Positions 1 through 12,000 of a stretch of DNA of 64,000 nucleotides are shown in pieces; the first letter of the stretch is position 1; the number at the start of each line of letters is the position of its first letter. This DNA comes from Opisthocomus hoazin. Its lineage: Eukaryota > Chordata > Aves > Opisthocomiformes > Opisthocomidae. A model generated the notes under the pieces. It saw only the letters and a list, made by a program, of their open reading frames with translations. It had not been told where the DNA came from and ran no database searches. Position numbers and translations under genes: made by a program. Location of the stretch: contig NC_134418.1 in assembly GCF_030867145.1 (NCBI RefSeq), positions 7,002,802-7,066,801 on the forward strand, given 5' to 3'.

Positions 1-3000
1 AATTAAAGGGCACAAAATATGCCTTTTTCAAGCACGGGGAGCCAGCCAACGCAGCGTGAAGCCATCGTGGGGACTCCGAGCATCTCTCCCGCCGCGAACG
101 TGATTTTCCCGGAGCGGCGCCCGGGCGGTAGCCTTGCCTGTTCCCAGCAGCTCCGCTCAAGCTGTCTTCCTGACATGTGTTAGGCTGTATGTCTGGCACG
201 CAGGAAATAGGGTTTGAAGCTCACAGCCAGGAGCAAAAGCTGAGATTGAGGCTTTAATGAAGCTGGGATTGAGTGGCTAGGGTGGTTCAGTGAAGCAGTA
301 AATGCAAACACATTATCACCTGAGAACTTGCTCCAATTTCACACCAATTAACTAGGAATGAGAGAGGAGGGCTGGGGCTGGCTGCAGAGATGGCTGATAA
401 TCCCATGAATGGGCAGAAATGGCTCCAACGTGGACCGCTTGTGCCAAAACGAGTTTGTTAGATAACGCCAGTCCTGGCAATTTTGTCTTGGGGAAAGAGC
501 ATGTCATTACTGGAGCTGCTTTTATTAGCAAATATTAAAAACGTTTGCAGAAATACAGATGGCCGTGAGGGAAGTAGGGGTGGAAAGTAATAAAGCAATA
601 GCCTGATTATTTTATTTCTCTGCCAATGCCTCGTATCACAGGGAGAGGGAAGGGATAAGGGGACAGGGAGAAGAGGGCTGCGACGCGAAAGGCGATGGGC
701 ACAAAGCTGGCAGCTCGTGGAGTGGAATATCCCATCCTCCAGGAACCCCTTGGGATGCTAGGCTCTGGATTTGGGGTGGGTTTGACATCTAACCCACCCC
801 CTACAGAGGTAAGTCTGAATCCCCCAAGAAGGGCAGAGCGAGTCCCCTGGGGGCAGCGATGGGACCCACTCCCACCCTCTACACCTGCACCCAGGAGCCA
901 GCTCACCTTCACCACAATTGAATATTTGAACTATTTCCCTTTCTTCTGCTGGGATTATTTCCAGGTTAGGAGTTTGGGTGGAAAAGGGGCAGTAATTTAG
1001 GGAATGTGCTATTAAATGGATTTCTATTAAGACAAATATTCAGACAAATTGCATCTTTTGTGTGCTGGGCTCCACATCGCCCCTGCATTAACTGCTGGTT
1101 TCAATGTCTGCGAGCAACCAGCCTGGTCCTCCAAACTGCACCAGCCATGAGGCGTCCTGCAATCAGCAGGATGAACTAGAGCAATCTCTTGTATTTAGAG
1201 GAAATCTTGTCTTCATTTTAAAATGTATCACTGTTAAGGTGCACTGCAAGTGCAAGTAGAAGAGCCTCTTGCCAGGTTTCATACTGACACACCAAGCTGG
1301 AGAAGATCTCAAGAAAAAACGGTGTTTGGGTTGTTTTTCTCATTTAGGAAGGAAACATTTGAGAGCAGGGGAGTTTCCTGTCTCCTGCTGGGGAAGGTGT
1401 TAGGACAAAGTGGGCAGTGCTCCTCACCTGCTTCAGAGCGAAGTCAGATGGATGACAGCAAAGCCCTCCAGGCTCAGCATCACATTCCACCATCGCTGCT
1501 CAGCTGCTGGACTCATCCCACCCATCAGAGGGATGGGAATGAGCAACTCGTGAGCAGCAGCAGCACCTTCAACCATGGCAAAGCAACAGCCCATCTAGCA
1601 AATCACTTTGGTGCCCGCAGGTGGGGGAGGCTGTGTGACTTAACTTGGATGCTGTAATGCTACATGCTCAAGATGTGCTTTGTTAGGGGACCGCAAGGGG
1701 CTGCAGAATATTTAAGAGAGAAACATGGTGTGCACGGCTAGCCTTGGAGAAGTTCTGTGCCCTGAGAGGGGTCCTCAGTGCTGCCCCGGCTCCTGTGCCA
1801 CAAGGCAGCACCCGGGAAGCCATGTTATCCCTGAGAGCCAGAACGGAGCTCCAACAAAATAATTGCAAGAAAGGTACAAACAGGGGAAAAGCGGTCACCG
1901 TGCTCCTCTCACTCAGTATTGAATTACTCCAGGCTGCAGGAGAAACTGAGATATCTCCCTTCAATATCAGGGAGATGTTTTCTCTAGTGATGGAGGATGG
2001 ATAGCCAGTGAGGGACCAGAACAAACAGTAATATCCTAAAAAAAACAAGTGTGGGCCACCTTACTAAGAGCCAAAGAGAGTGCCGGGGCTGGATGAAGGT
2101 GATGCCTCATCTCTAGGCATGGGGAGTCCTGGGTGCTCCCTGCCTGGCTGTGAGCCTGATTTTCGTCGTCCTGCTCACTTCAGGTGTGCGTTCCCTTCTA
2201 AATGGGCTTGGGAAGGAGGAAAAAGCTGTGGCTTAAACGAGCAAGAACCAGCATCTGCTGGGCTCAGTGCTGGGAGATGCTCTTCCCTGGGGTGGGTGGA
2301 GCAGGGTGCTGGGGGGACCTCTTCCAGCTGCTCCAGCCATGGGGAGCAAGCACCTGCAGTCCTTCTCTCCTTGCGGCATGCAAACCGCTCTCCTGAGCAG
2401 GAAAAACACTGCTAAGCAGCAATCCTACCATACCGTACACAACGGTGCGCCCGAGCCCCGGTGCAGATCCACAGGGCTCTTCCTGTTCGCTCTCTCCAGC
2501 CTGTAATTATCTCAAAGGCAACAATTAAAACTATTGAAACGCACGTGATGGGTTTAGGGAGCATAGCCCGGCTAATCCCGGCAAGCATCCCAGAGGAGCG
2601 GAGGCAAGGAGCTCCCAGGGAGGGGGGCTGGATGCTGGTGCTTTGCTGGGCAGGTAGGGACCAAGCAGGGCTGCAGAGGACCAAGCTCAGGGCAAGGAGG
2701 TGGCAGCAGCCCGGTCCCCAGCCAGTGTGGGACCCCAAGCTGGTGCCAAGGGCTGGGTGGACTGCAGGAGGGCCCCTGGTCTTCACCCCATCTTGAGTGT
2801 CCCCAGGGTCACACAGAAAGTCAGCAAAAGAACAGACCACACCCCCAAAAGCTACTCTTTTGCTTAAAGCTCTGATTTAATTTTAATGGCAAAAATGTCA
2901 TGTCTTTTTAAAAGGAATGATTATTTTTTGTATTTTTCTGAAATCATCGCCCTCCTGGAGCCAAGTTATCTGTGATTCTCCACTGCTTTCTTTAAGAAGC

Positions 3001-6000
3001 GGTTTCTAACCTGTGCTAAAAACACTGAACAGCTTTGGGAGCCCCAAAAGGCAGGGAACTAGAAAGTAAAGAAGAGAACACAAACTCTTTGTCCTCAGTA
3101 TCTCATGATCTTAAAGCGCTCGGGGTGATCTCAAGGGTGTCAGGGCAAGGACAGAGCTACCCCAGGCAGCCACTGGCTCCTCTCTTCTCCGGCCCTCTTG
3201 CTCCAGCAAGGCAACACATGTCCTCCCCCCAATATCACCTTTTTTTTGATATGGTATTTTAAAGATTTCTAAAATGTCTAAATTTGCTCCCTTTCCAAAA
3301 ACTTAAACAACATTTTAACCGTCTGGACTGAATGTGAATCATTATGGCTTGAAAATATCTTTTTTTTGCTCAGAATGTTTTTTTAAAGTTTGTGCTCAAA
3401 ATCAGCTCATTTTTGGTGAAACAAAGTCTTTTGTTACAATCCAAACAAATCCAAACTCCTTTTCAATTAAGTGTTTAATTTCTGAATGGAAACTAGCTTT
3501 TCTTTCTCTTTTTTTTTTTTTCAATTTTCCCTTCTCATTTTTCTCTTTTCCTCATTTCTAAAATGTAAATAATTGGGAAAAATCATCTCCTGAGCCACTT
3601 CTGCCGCTGCTGGCACTGCCAGCCCCAATGATGCTCCCAGCCCTGTGTTCCCCTTGCTGGGGAAGGAGCCTGCAGAAGGTCCCAGACTCCCTCCTGTGTT
3701 CCCCGCTCTCTGTGGGTACTTGTCGGGCTGCGTCGAAACCACAGGACAGACCCAGCCATGGGACAGGGGGGACATGGCAAATCCACTCTTGGGTTTACAG
3801 GACCCCAAAACAGCCATGGCTGTTTTGTGGAAAGGATGGGGAGCCATCAAGGTGGAGGAGCATCAGTTGGGGGGCCCGAAGGTCTGTGCTGCCTCAGTTG
3901 GGTGACCCCTTTGCAGGCAGGCAATAGAGCTGTCTTATATTCTCTATATACGTATTACACATAGAGATATCAGGTTATAAGTTACACAAATGCATCCTTA
4001 AATGTTTCCATTCAATAAACCACATATGTGCAGCTGTTAAACACGCTCCCCACTGTCTTCGTCATGGTGAAGCTCTTCACTGCCGCTGCCCGTCAAGAAG
4101 CAGGTCCAGCTCCAGGCTGAAGTGTGGATCTGGGGTGACCGGCAGGAGCTGGCTCCGTTCCTCCTGTGCCTCCACTCCTCCCTCCCACGCAACTTGTCTT
4201 TCACAACCCAGCGCCAGCCAGGGCATCGTTCAAGCAAGCTGCATCTTCCCCCAGCCAGTCTCATAAGCGATGCAGCAGGCAGCCAGTGTCTCTTCATGTG
4301 TTTATTGATTAACAGCAGCAAAGATCAGTCACCTTTGAGGGCAAGGATAGTGCTGGGTATAGGTGTCGTTCAGCAAATGTTATTTGGGGGTTGCTTTCCA
4401 TCATGTGAGCATCTGACCTTTTTATTTGCATTTTTAGAGGGCTTTAGTGCTAAGTGCCTGTTTGAAGCCAGGGAGGTGAGAGGAGAGCAGGGCTGGTGGG
4501 AGGTCAGGTTTCCCTGGGAAGCACACCCTGCACTGTGAGAATAACATTAACCATGGGAGCAGCATAGGGACAGGGATTCACAGCGGTGCCTGGTTTTTCA
4601 CAGCAAGGGTGAAAAAAACCTCGGGAAACTAAGAAGCAAGTGAGAGAGACAGACTCCTTTCCCTAGATCTTTAGCTCAAGATGTTGACAAGCCAACAAGT
4701 TGCTGGGCTTGACGAAAGAGGCAGAGTGATGTTCAACAGCCTGTGTTGCTCTGGAGATCAAACAAAGTGATCTCCTCTGCCTTTAAAGTGTTTGAAGCTG
4801 CAAAATCTTAAGGGCATATAAACTTACTTTGATTGCAGGGCTGGGATCTTGGAAGTCGCGTTCCTCTAATTTCCTTGAGCTGGTTGCTCTCCCCGTGAAG
4901 GACATGCACAGGGTGGTGAGTTTTCAATGGAAACTGGTTTTGCCTCATTTTCCACTTCTCTCTCGCTACAAGGAAAGAAGTGCAGAGCTCCGGAGGCCTG
5001 CCTGCCTCTTTCTATGCAGACAGAAAGGGCTGGGTGTCTGTGTTTAATTACAGCCTGAAAGAACTGCATTTAAAAGACAACAGCAAGCTATTTAATTAAT
5101 ACTTATCATTAGCACACATAGGAATGCCTAGCAGCAAATTGCAACAACAAAGCAACTCCTTTTTTTTTTTCCCCTTGCACTTGGGATAAATTAATTTTAA
5201 AAAAGAGTAAACAAACCATTTGCACCAGATTTTACATGACTTTATATGGAGTGGGAGTACTAGGATAGTAGGTATTACCCCAGGATAGCAGAGATCTATA
5301 AGAGCAGGCTTTTCAATCTCTAGCTCTCCTAGCCAAGAAGCTTATCTTCATCTATCCATCTATCTATCTTTCTATCTCGGCATTTACACTGTGCTCATCC
5401 CCACGTCTGAGCGCCTACTTGTCTTCATACCTGTCCATAAATTACACGGCACCCCCAGGGCATTATAAATAATAATTCAACTCCCAAAGCTTCAGAACAC
5501 TGTTTTAAAGCACTGGCTTATAATTCACCGCACTGCGGACTCCTCCTCCCAGCCCATAAAGGTAACACTGGAGCAGAAGGACGTGATGCCCCGGTCCACG
5601 GAGGAAACGCCCCAAAATCAGTTCCTTGGGTGGGAGGGATGGGGTGAGTGGCCACGAGCTGGAAGATGGGGATGGACATAGTGGCAAAGCATGAAGAAAG
5701 ACTAGACTGCTCTGCTTGAAGGAAATAGCATCCTCATCCTCAGCCCATCAGGGATGTGTATGTTCCCTCTAATTTTAGCTCAGCCAGCACTGCAGCCAGA
5801 CAGCCATCCCATGTATCCCTTTAATTAATAGCGCTCTTAATGGCACTGTTACTGGTTGGAACGATGAACCACAGTGTGGGTCTGCTGATGATGTCTCCAT
5901 GGGGTGCAACGCCAGGCGATGATTGATAGCTCGGGGGCAGACGGCTTAAAGGGTAGACCCCATGTGTAGCCAGACACATCCCACCCCACACTGGGACAAG

Positions 6001-8659
6001 CATGCCAATCCCACATTGGATATGCTGACAGATGGCTACAGGACAACAAGATGCTTTGGTATGTATCAGCTCTTGGGTAGGAACCTCCAGCTGAACCATG
6101 GGGGATGCTGTACCTCTGTCCCAACACATTGCATCTCCATCCCAACACAATACTTCCTACTTGAGGTACTTTGGGGTTAGGAGCACATCCCAGCCATGTC
6201 CGTCAGTGTGAAGGGTCCCAGTCTCCACGGGAACATCACCCCTGGCAAGACATGGGGTCCCTGCGGAGGATGGCCACTGGCTCGTGGGCAGCTCTGTCTC
6301 CTAGGATGTGTGAGTCGGATCTGCTCTGGGTGAGGAGCCTGAAACTGGAATTTTTGCTGGGAAGAAGTGTGAGCAGTTCATGTATAAGATGAATTATTTC
6401 ACAAGTCTGGCCTGAACAGCTCTGGAAGGTGCAGAAGTAATATATCACTAACCTCGGGAACATGTCAAGCTGCCAGAGCTTGCAGCTGCCCATTAAAGTG
6501 CTGGGCAAGAAGGTACCACCTTTCAGCACTACTTTTCTCCCTGGGTTTTCCATCTTTCCATCAAAAAAAGCCAACCCTCCCTTTCAGCTGGAGACCTGAA
6601 GAGCAGCGAGCAGGGCCCTGAGCGCCGTTTTGGGGCTGAAGTGGGAGCCCCCAAGCGAGGGAGCAGCCAGGGATGCTGTGGTCCCACCAGGCCAGGTTCA
6701 CTCCCGCATCCCGGGCACCCGGGATGCCACGGGTGGCCGTGCATTGCCCTCTGCGGGAGCGTGGCCGCCCTGCAAGCCGAGCCTGTCCGTGCTCCCTCTG
6801 CCTCGGCTCCAGGCGTGAAACAGGCTTTTCCTGCTGTGCTTCTGCCCCAGAAATCACACAGAGAGTTTTCATAGTGTCCTGCCCAAAAAACATCTGGTTT
6901 TGACCGGGAGAGAGGCAGCGACCTCACCCCATAGGGGTATCCTCAGGGACATTTGAAAATTGAACCCCTTTTCACCCCGCCTGGCTGTGGTCTGACACCT
7001 TCCCACACTCAGGCTGGACACTTTCCCCATCTGGCTGCTCTGAGATGGGAGCATGGGGAGGGATTCACCTTTCTGCTTGAAAACACACAGGGGTTTTGGC
7101 GGGCTGTAAGCACAGCACCCTTCACCCTGTCCTTCTCGGTGCTCTCTGGGGGCCCAGGGCCGGCCCCTCACCCTCCCATCTCCCTCTCTTTGCTCGGGTC
7201 CTGGCCAGCAAGCCGGATTTGCAACCTCTCGCTTGGATGCGGAGCTGGATGCAATTTCAGACCTCTCCCACCTCTCGGGGTGTCTTAAGCTATGATTAAG
7301 AGCTAAATTACAACCAGGCAGCCGTTCCTGGCCGAGAACCGCAACATCTGGGGAGGCAGCTATTAAAGGCGGTGGAGTCCAACGAGTACAACGTGTGCGT
7401 CAACGAAAGGGGCAGCTGGTCGCAGGGGTCAGATGGGATCAGGGGGGTTTCTCATCGGCACCACCAGTGATTTGCTGTGCTGCCCCCCAGTGCAAAGCCA
7501 CCCTTTGGGGCAAGGTTAGCCCTGAGGAGGAGGCTGCGTTATTCCTGAAGTAAGACATATTTTGCTGGTTGGCTTGGCTCTTAAAGAGCCTCGTGAAGCA
7601 TCAGACCTTCCCTGGACCGCACCACCATTTTCCTTCCAACTGCTCAATCCATGCAACGAGTAGTAGAGACATTAACATCAAATACATCCAGCATCCAAGC
7701 ACTGTGGGTTTTTGCATCGTTTTCAGCTAAGCTGTTTCACTCACCCTCGTTAATTGGGAAGGGGCAGCCTCGGCCCCTGCCTTGGAGGGGCCGCGGGTGC
7801 CTCCTCTCCTGCAGGGTTTCGGTGGGATGGGAAGAGGCAGCCGCGGGGCCGGCTGTGCCGGGGGAGCCGAGGAAAAGGCTGCCCGGGTGCCAGCAAGGCT
7901 GCTTGCAGCCCAGGCAAAGCTTCCCACTCTTCCCGCACATTCTGCAACATCCCATGCTGATTCACTTCACAGAATTTACTTTTACCCCGCTAAATGCCAC
8001 TAAACCTTCAAATTAATCCTCCCATTACGGGACTTCCTTTGATGTCAAAGCAGGAATTTTTTTTTGATGGCAAAGGGGGATTTTTCCCCCCTGGTGTAAT
8101 TATTCCTGGTTTTTCTCCCCCTTTTTAGGCACAAGAGATTCCTGCCAGATGCATGACTTGTGGAGGCAGCTCCCACATGAGGTATTTATATATTTATAAG
8201 TGTATGATGGGAACATGGTATAGAAAGAGCTGAAGTTTCAGGCTGAAGACAAGGGGAATTTCCCATTTCCCGTTTGTTTCAGTGGAAGTTGCCCAGGAAG
8301 AGTCTGCAGAAGGACTAGACTAAAAACTGCAAGATTGGAAAGTAGCTCCTTAAAATAAACATCTCCAGGGAAAACATCCACTATTCCACACTATCGCTGA
8401 GCAAGTTTCAATGCCTGGGAACAGTCCCTGGGACTGCTTAAATTATGGGGATGAGTGAAGAAGATCCATCCCACCTCTGCATGCATTTCCCATTCAGCAT
8501 CTTGGGTGCTATTGGGACCACTGGGCTGAACAACCCAGCACGGGGCCCGAATCGCTGGATAATGGTCAGGAAGCTGGCAACTGTGAGTAGTGCTACAAGA
8601 ACTTTCTGTAACAGCATTTAATGATGGAACAGGTGGGTTTATTCAGATTTCAATCAGTT
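1..8659. other. Intergenic DNA downstream of THNSL2, no gene recognised
   Basis: I see no splice-site-bounded reading frame resembling a known protein here. Open frames are short, occur on both strands and lack family motifs. The content is ordinary unique-looking DNA with homopolymer T runs (about 3509-3523 and 5160-5172), a short TCTA-type tract at 5349-5378 and a GC-rich patch at 90-130. No CR1 copy was recognised, which contrasts with the rest of the window. Conserved enhancers could be present but cannot be seen without alignment. Confidence 0.6.
5349..5378 (+). repeat. Short (TCTA)n-like microsatellite
   Basis: An imperfect run of TCTA and CTAT units with single substitutions, in otherwise non-repetitive intergenic DNA. 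Confidence 0.6.
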
Positions 8660-8665
8660 TTTATT
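8638..8665 (-). terminator. Candidate THNSL2 polyadenylation signals
   Basis: Two TTTATT hexamers on the plus strand (8638-8643 and 8660-8665) read AATAAA on the minus strand. They lie about 200 bases past the THNSL2 stop codon at 8869, a reasonable 3' UTR length. No transcript evidence is available. Confidence 0.45.
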
Positions 8666-8868
8666 AATTTATAGGGAAAAAATGATACAATTGTAGAGCT
8701 CTTTACTGAAAATGCTACCAAATAGTCTATATAATTCAACAGCAAAGTGTGTTTGTGCTAATAATTCGTTGCACAGAGACCATAGGCTCCTCTCTCAGCA
8801 CAACATTGGGCTCTCCTGGAAATGGAAAATGAGCCCTGGGAGGCATCGGCCAGCTGTGCCCGGGTAGC

Positions 8869-9097
8869 TCAGGTCTGTGTGACTCCCTGCCCAGCGATCC
8901 CCCACCCCTGTGCCGCAGCTTCGATCCGCTCCCGGAGTGCCTGTGCCCAGTCCTGCCCCCGCTCCAGGGCAGTGGACCTCGTCTCCATCGCCGTTAAGGC
9001 AGTGATTTCAGGGGGCAGCTGGGGAACCAGCCCGGCTTGGAGCAGGGCATCCTGAAATTTGGCTGCAGAAGCTGGAGCTAAACAACACCGGGGCATG
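8869..9097 (-). CDS. THNSL2: THNSL2 coding exon 8 (C-terminus and stop)
   Basis: The acceptor is TTTTCAG. It encodes [19 protein letters not shown] and a variable tail ending GVTQT before the stop. The intron upstream is only 122 bases. Confidence 0.93.
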
Positions 9098-12000
9098 CTG
9101 AAAAGGAGAGAAAAGCACGAAAACTTTTGACGGATGCGAGCCCTGAGCTAGACATGCTGCAGGAGCAAGGGGGAGGTGATGCTCTGGTCCCCGACACTCC
9201 CGACCGCGACCGTCCTTACCCGTCTGGCTGCGAGTAGTGGTAGTGAGCAGCTACGGCGGAGTGGGGACACAGCAGGTACTGGTTTTCCTCCCAGCAGCGC
9301 TGCATGGCTCGCACGATGTCCTTGTCCGAGGCCGAGCAGGAGCGCAGGGTCTCAGAGAGCTGTGGCCCCAGGAGAAATGGGGAAGTTTGCACAGGGCATC
9401 ACCACCCTCCACGTTCCCAGCCAGGCTTGTGTCATGGGCACTCAGCAAAGCGGTTCGAAATAGGGAAGCTGGAGGATGGGGTTCCCCGAGGACTGAATCA
9501 CAGAATTGTAGGGGTTGGAAGAGACCTCTCTGGGTCATCTAGTCCAACCCCCCCGCCGAAGCAGGGTCACCTGCAGCAGGCTGCATAGGAACATGTCCAA
9601 GCGGGTCTTGAATATCTCCAGAGAAGGAGATTCCACAACTTCCCTGGGCAGCCTGTTCCAGTGCTCCATCACTCTCAGAGGGAAGAAGTTCTTCCTCATG
9701 TTGGAAAAGGGGTTGCTGCTGTAGCCAGGGGATGAGGCACTACTGGAAATGGCCCCAGGGCCAGGGCACGAGTGAGGGGATTCCACCCCAGGTGCTGGGA
9801 GCGTGGGTGGAGAGGAGCCGAGACTCAGCTCCTCAGCTCTGCGCTGCTATTTGCATGCGCCCGGGGAGTTTCTGAGGGCTTGTAAAATCTACCTCAGTGT
9901 AATAGCTCTTCTTTCTTTTAATAATCCAGTTCTTTAGCATTTATTTTGCTGCTGTGCAAGCAGGAGCAGGCGCCGTGGGGGACAGCGCATGTTGGACCGG
10001 AGGAGGCAGGACTTTGCATCTGGTCCAAAGGACCCAAAGAGCCTCACGACTCAAATGTTTTCTCTTGTATTTCTCTCTGATTTATGTTCATCCTCCCTTT
10101 TGTCACAATACTGAGGCTGAATTGCAGCACCAAACCCAGCAGACGCACTCCCAAACGCCACTCACAGCCCGTGCCAGCACCCGCTGCGCAGTGCCTCAGT
10201 GCACAGCCCATGCTGGCACTGGAGTGGCCAAGGAAAGGGTGGCTGCATATTCTACTTAAATAATTCTTGGCCGTTTTTAATCAGTTTTGCAAAGAAGAAA
10301 GGTTTCTTTTTAAAAAAATAATAATAAAGCGATTTTTAACATCTCCATGCACACATACTGATATAAAATGCCTCTGGCCTCATGCTTAAATTTTTGGTTG
10401 GAAACTCTCCACTATGACTTTTTATTCTGAAAATGGATTGAAAACAGCCAGTAGCAGTAAATCTCCTTACACATGCACACATACGGCACTGTGTGTGTGA
10501 GGAACTGACCATTCTGTGCAAATCCTCCGGCAGCTGAAGGCTTTTCATTACACTGAATCGCTCCATCAGCGTTTTTGTCAGGCGGCTGTCGGAGCCCGAG
10601 AGCAGCCAGAGGATCCTCTCCACGTTGTAAGGCTCCTGGGATAGCAAGGCAATAGGTGAGCAGTGGAAATTCAAGTGTCCATCTCGGGGGGAGAACACCT
10701 GTGTGGATCCTCTGATGGCTAATTAGGGTTGAGGTCCTACTGCCGCGTTTTTCCTGGTGGAAGCTGGGGTGGGCTTTGTGTCTTCCTCCTGCATACCTAC
10801 ATCCCAAGACAAGTCTTTGGGAACATGATGTCCTTCAGACCTCTGACCTGTCAGAGCAGCCTGGCAGTGACCATCAGATTAAAAAAAAACTAATGAAGGG
10901 ACAACTGATAAATCAATGGTGTGACCACATCTGTATAATCACCTTGAGGAACCCAGGCTAATAACACGCTGTGTGTTTGAGAACCAGAAATATCCAGCTG
11001 TTTACTCAGTGTTTCAGATGCTGCTGTGAGTCACCCAGCTCCCGCGTGACTTGATGAGACACCCAGCTCCCTGCAGGGCTGACTGATAATCTTTATGAAC
11101 ATATAAGGCACATATAGGGCCTGACTGGTCTGTATGGCCATGTAGCAATCAGTGTTGCAACACCGCAGCAGAACTCGGTACAAGGCCAGACAGGAGGGTC
11201 CCAAAACAATTTCACTCCTCACTCTCTCATTCCTGCACACTCACAAGCACCAAGAAACATTCATCCAGGTGGTCTGGCCAAGATACCTTTGAGAGACAGA
11301 TAAGACAAGGGGCACTGACTACCGAGTCCTCATCTCATCTCCTGGGTTCAAGTCATGGTTTTGGATGAGCTCTTTATACCTTTTAGGAGATGACAGTGCC
11401 TGTGACCTTTTGTCTCTCCATCCCACCCTACCTTGGCGAGTCATCAGGACTTACTCAGCCTTTCGTGTCCTTATCTGGGCGCCTTATGGCCCCAGTCCTG
11501 CTCTTCATCTTCCCACCATCATCTCCCAGAGCCTCCAGCCTGTAATCTTCAGTCTAGTCTGGGTGTAGCCTACCCTTTGCTTTAGGCTGTCCCCTATTTT
11601 AGGCTGTCCTCTGCTTCCCAGCCTGGCTGTCCTGAGAAGCTACATGTCAGTAGGCCTGGACTTCTATGACCTGCTGCAGGAGGTGCCTCCAGCACCATCC
11701 TGCTGACATCCTTTCTCCTGTCCTTCTTTCTCCTGCTCCCACATCCAGACCTTCCCCTTCACCCTCCATTCGTACCAGCCTTATGGTTTCAACTACAGAT
11801 CATTACAGTGACACCAGTAGGTTGCACTGGGCCGGGGCACCGGTGCAAGCACTGGCATTGCCATCTAAGTTGTTAGCCAGCTCTCCGGTCTGGTTGTGTT
11901 CCATGCCACTAGAGTTGTTCAGGAGCACACTGGGATCCAATGTGGAGGACAGGTCATGCTGGTGACTGCTCCCAAGGAAAGTTCTGGCATGTGGACATGA

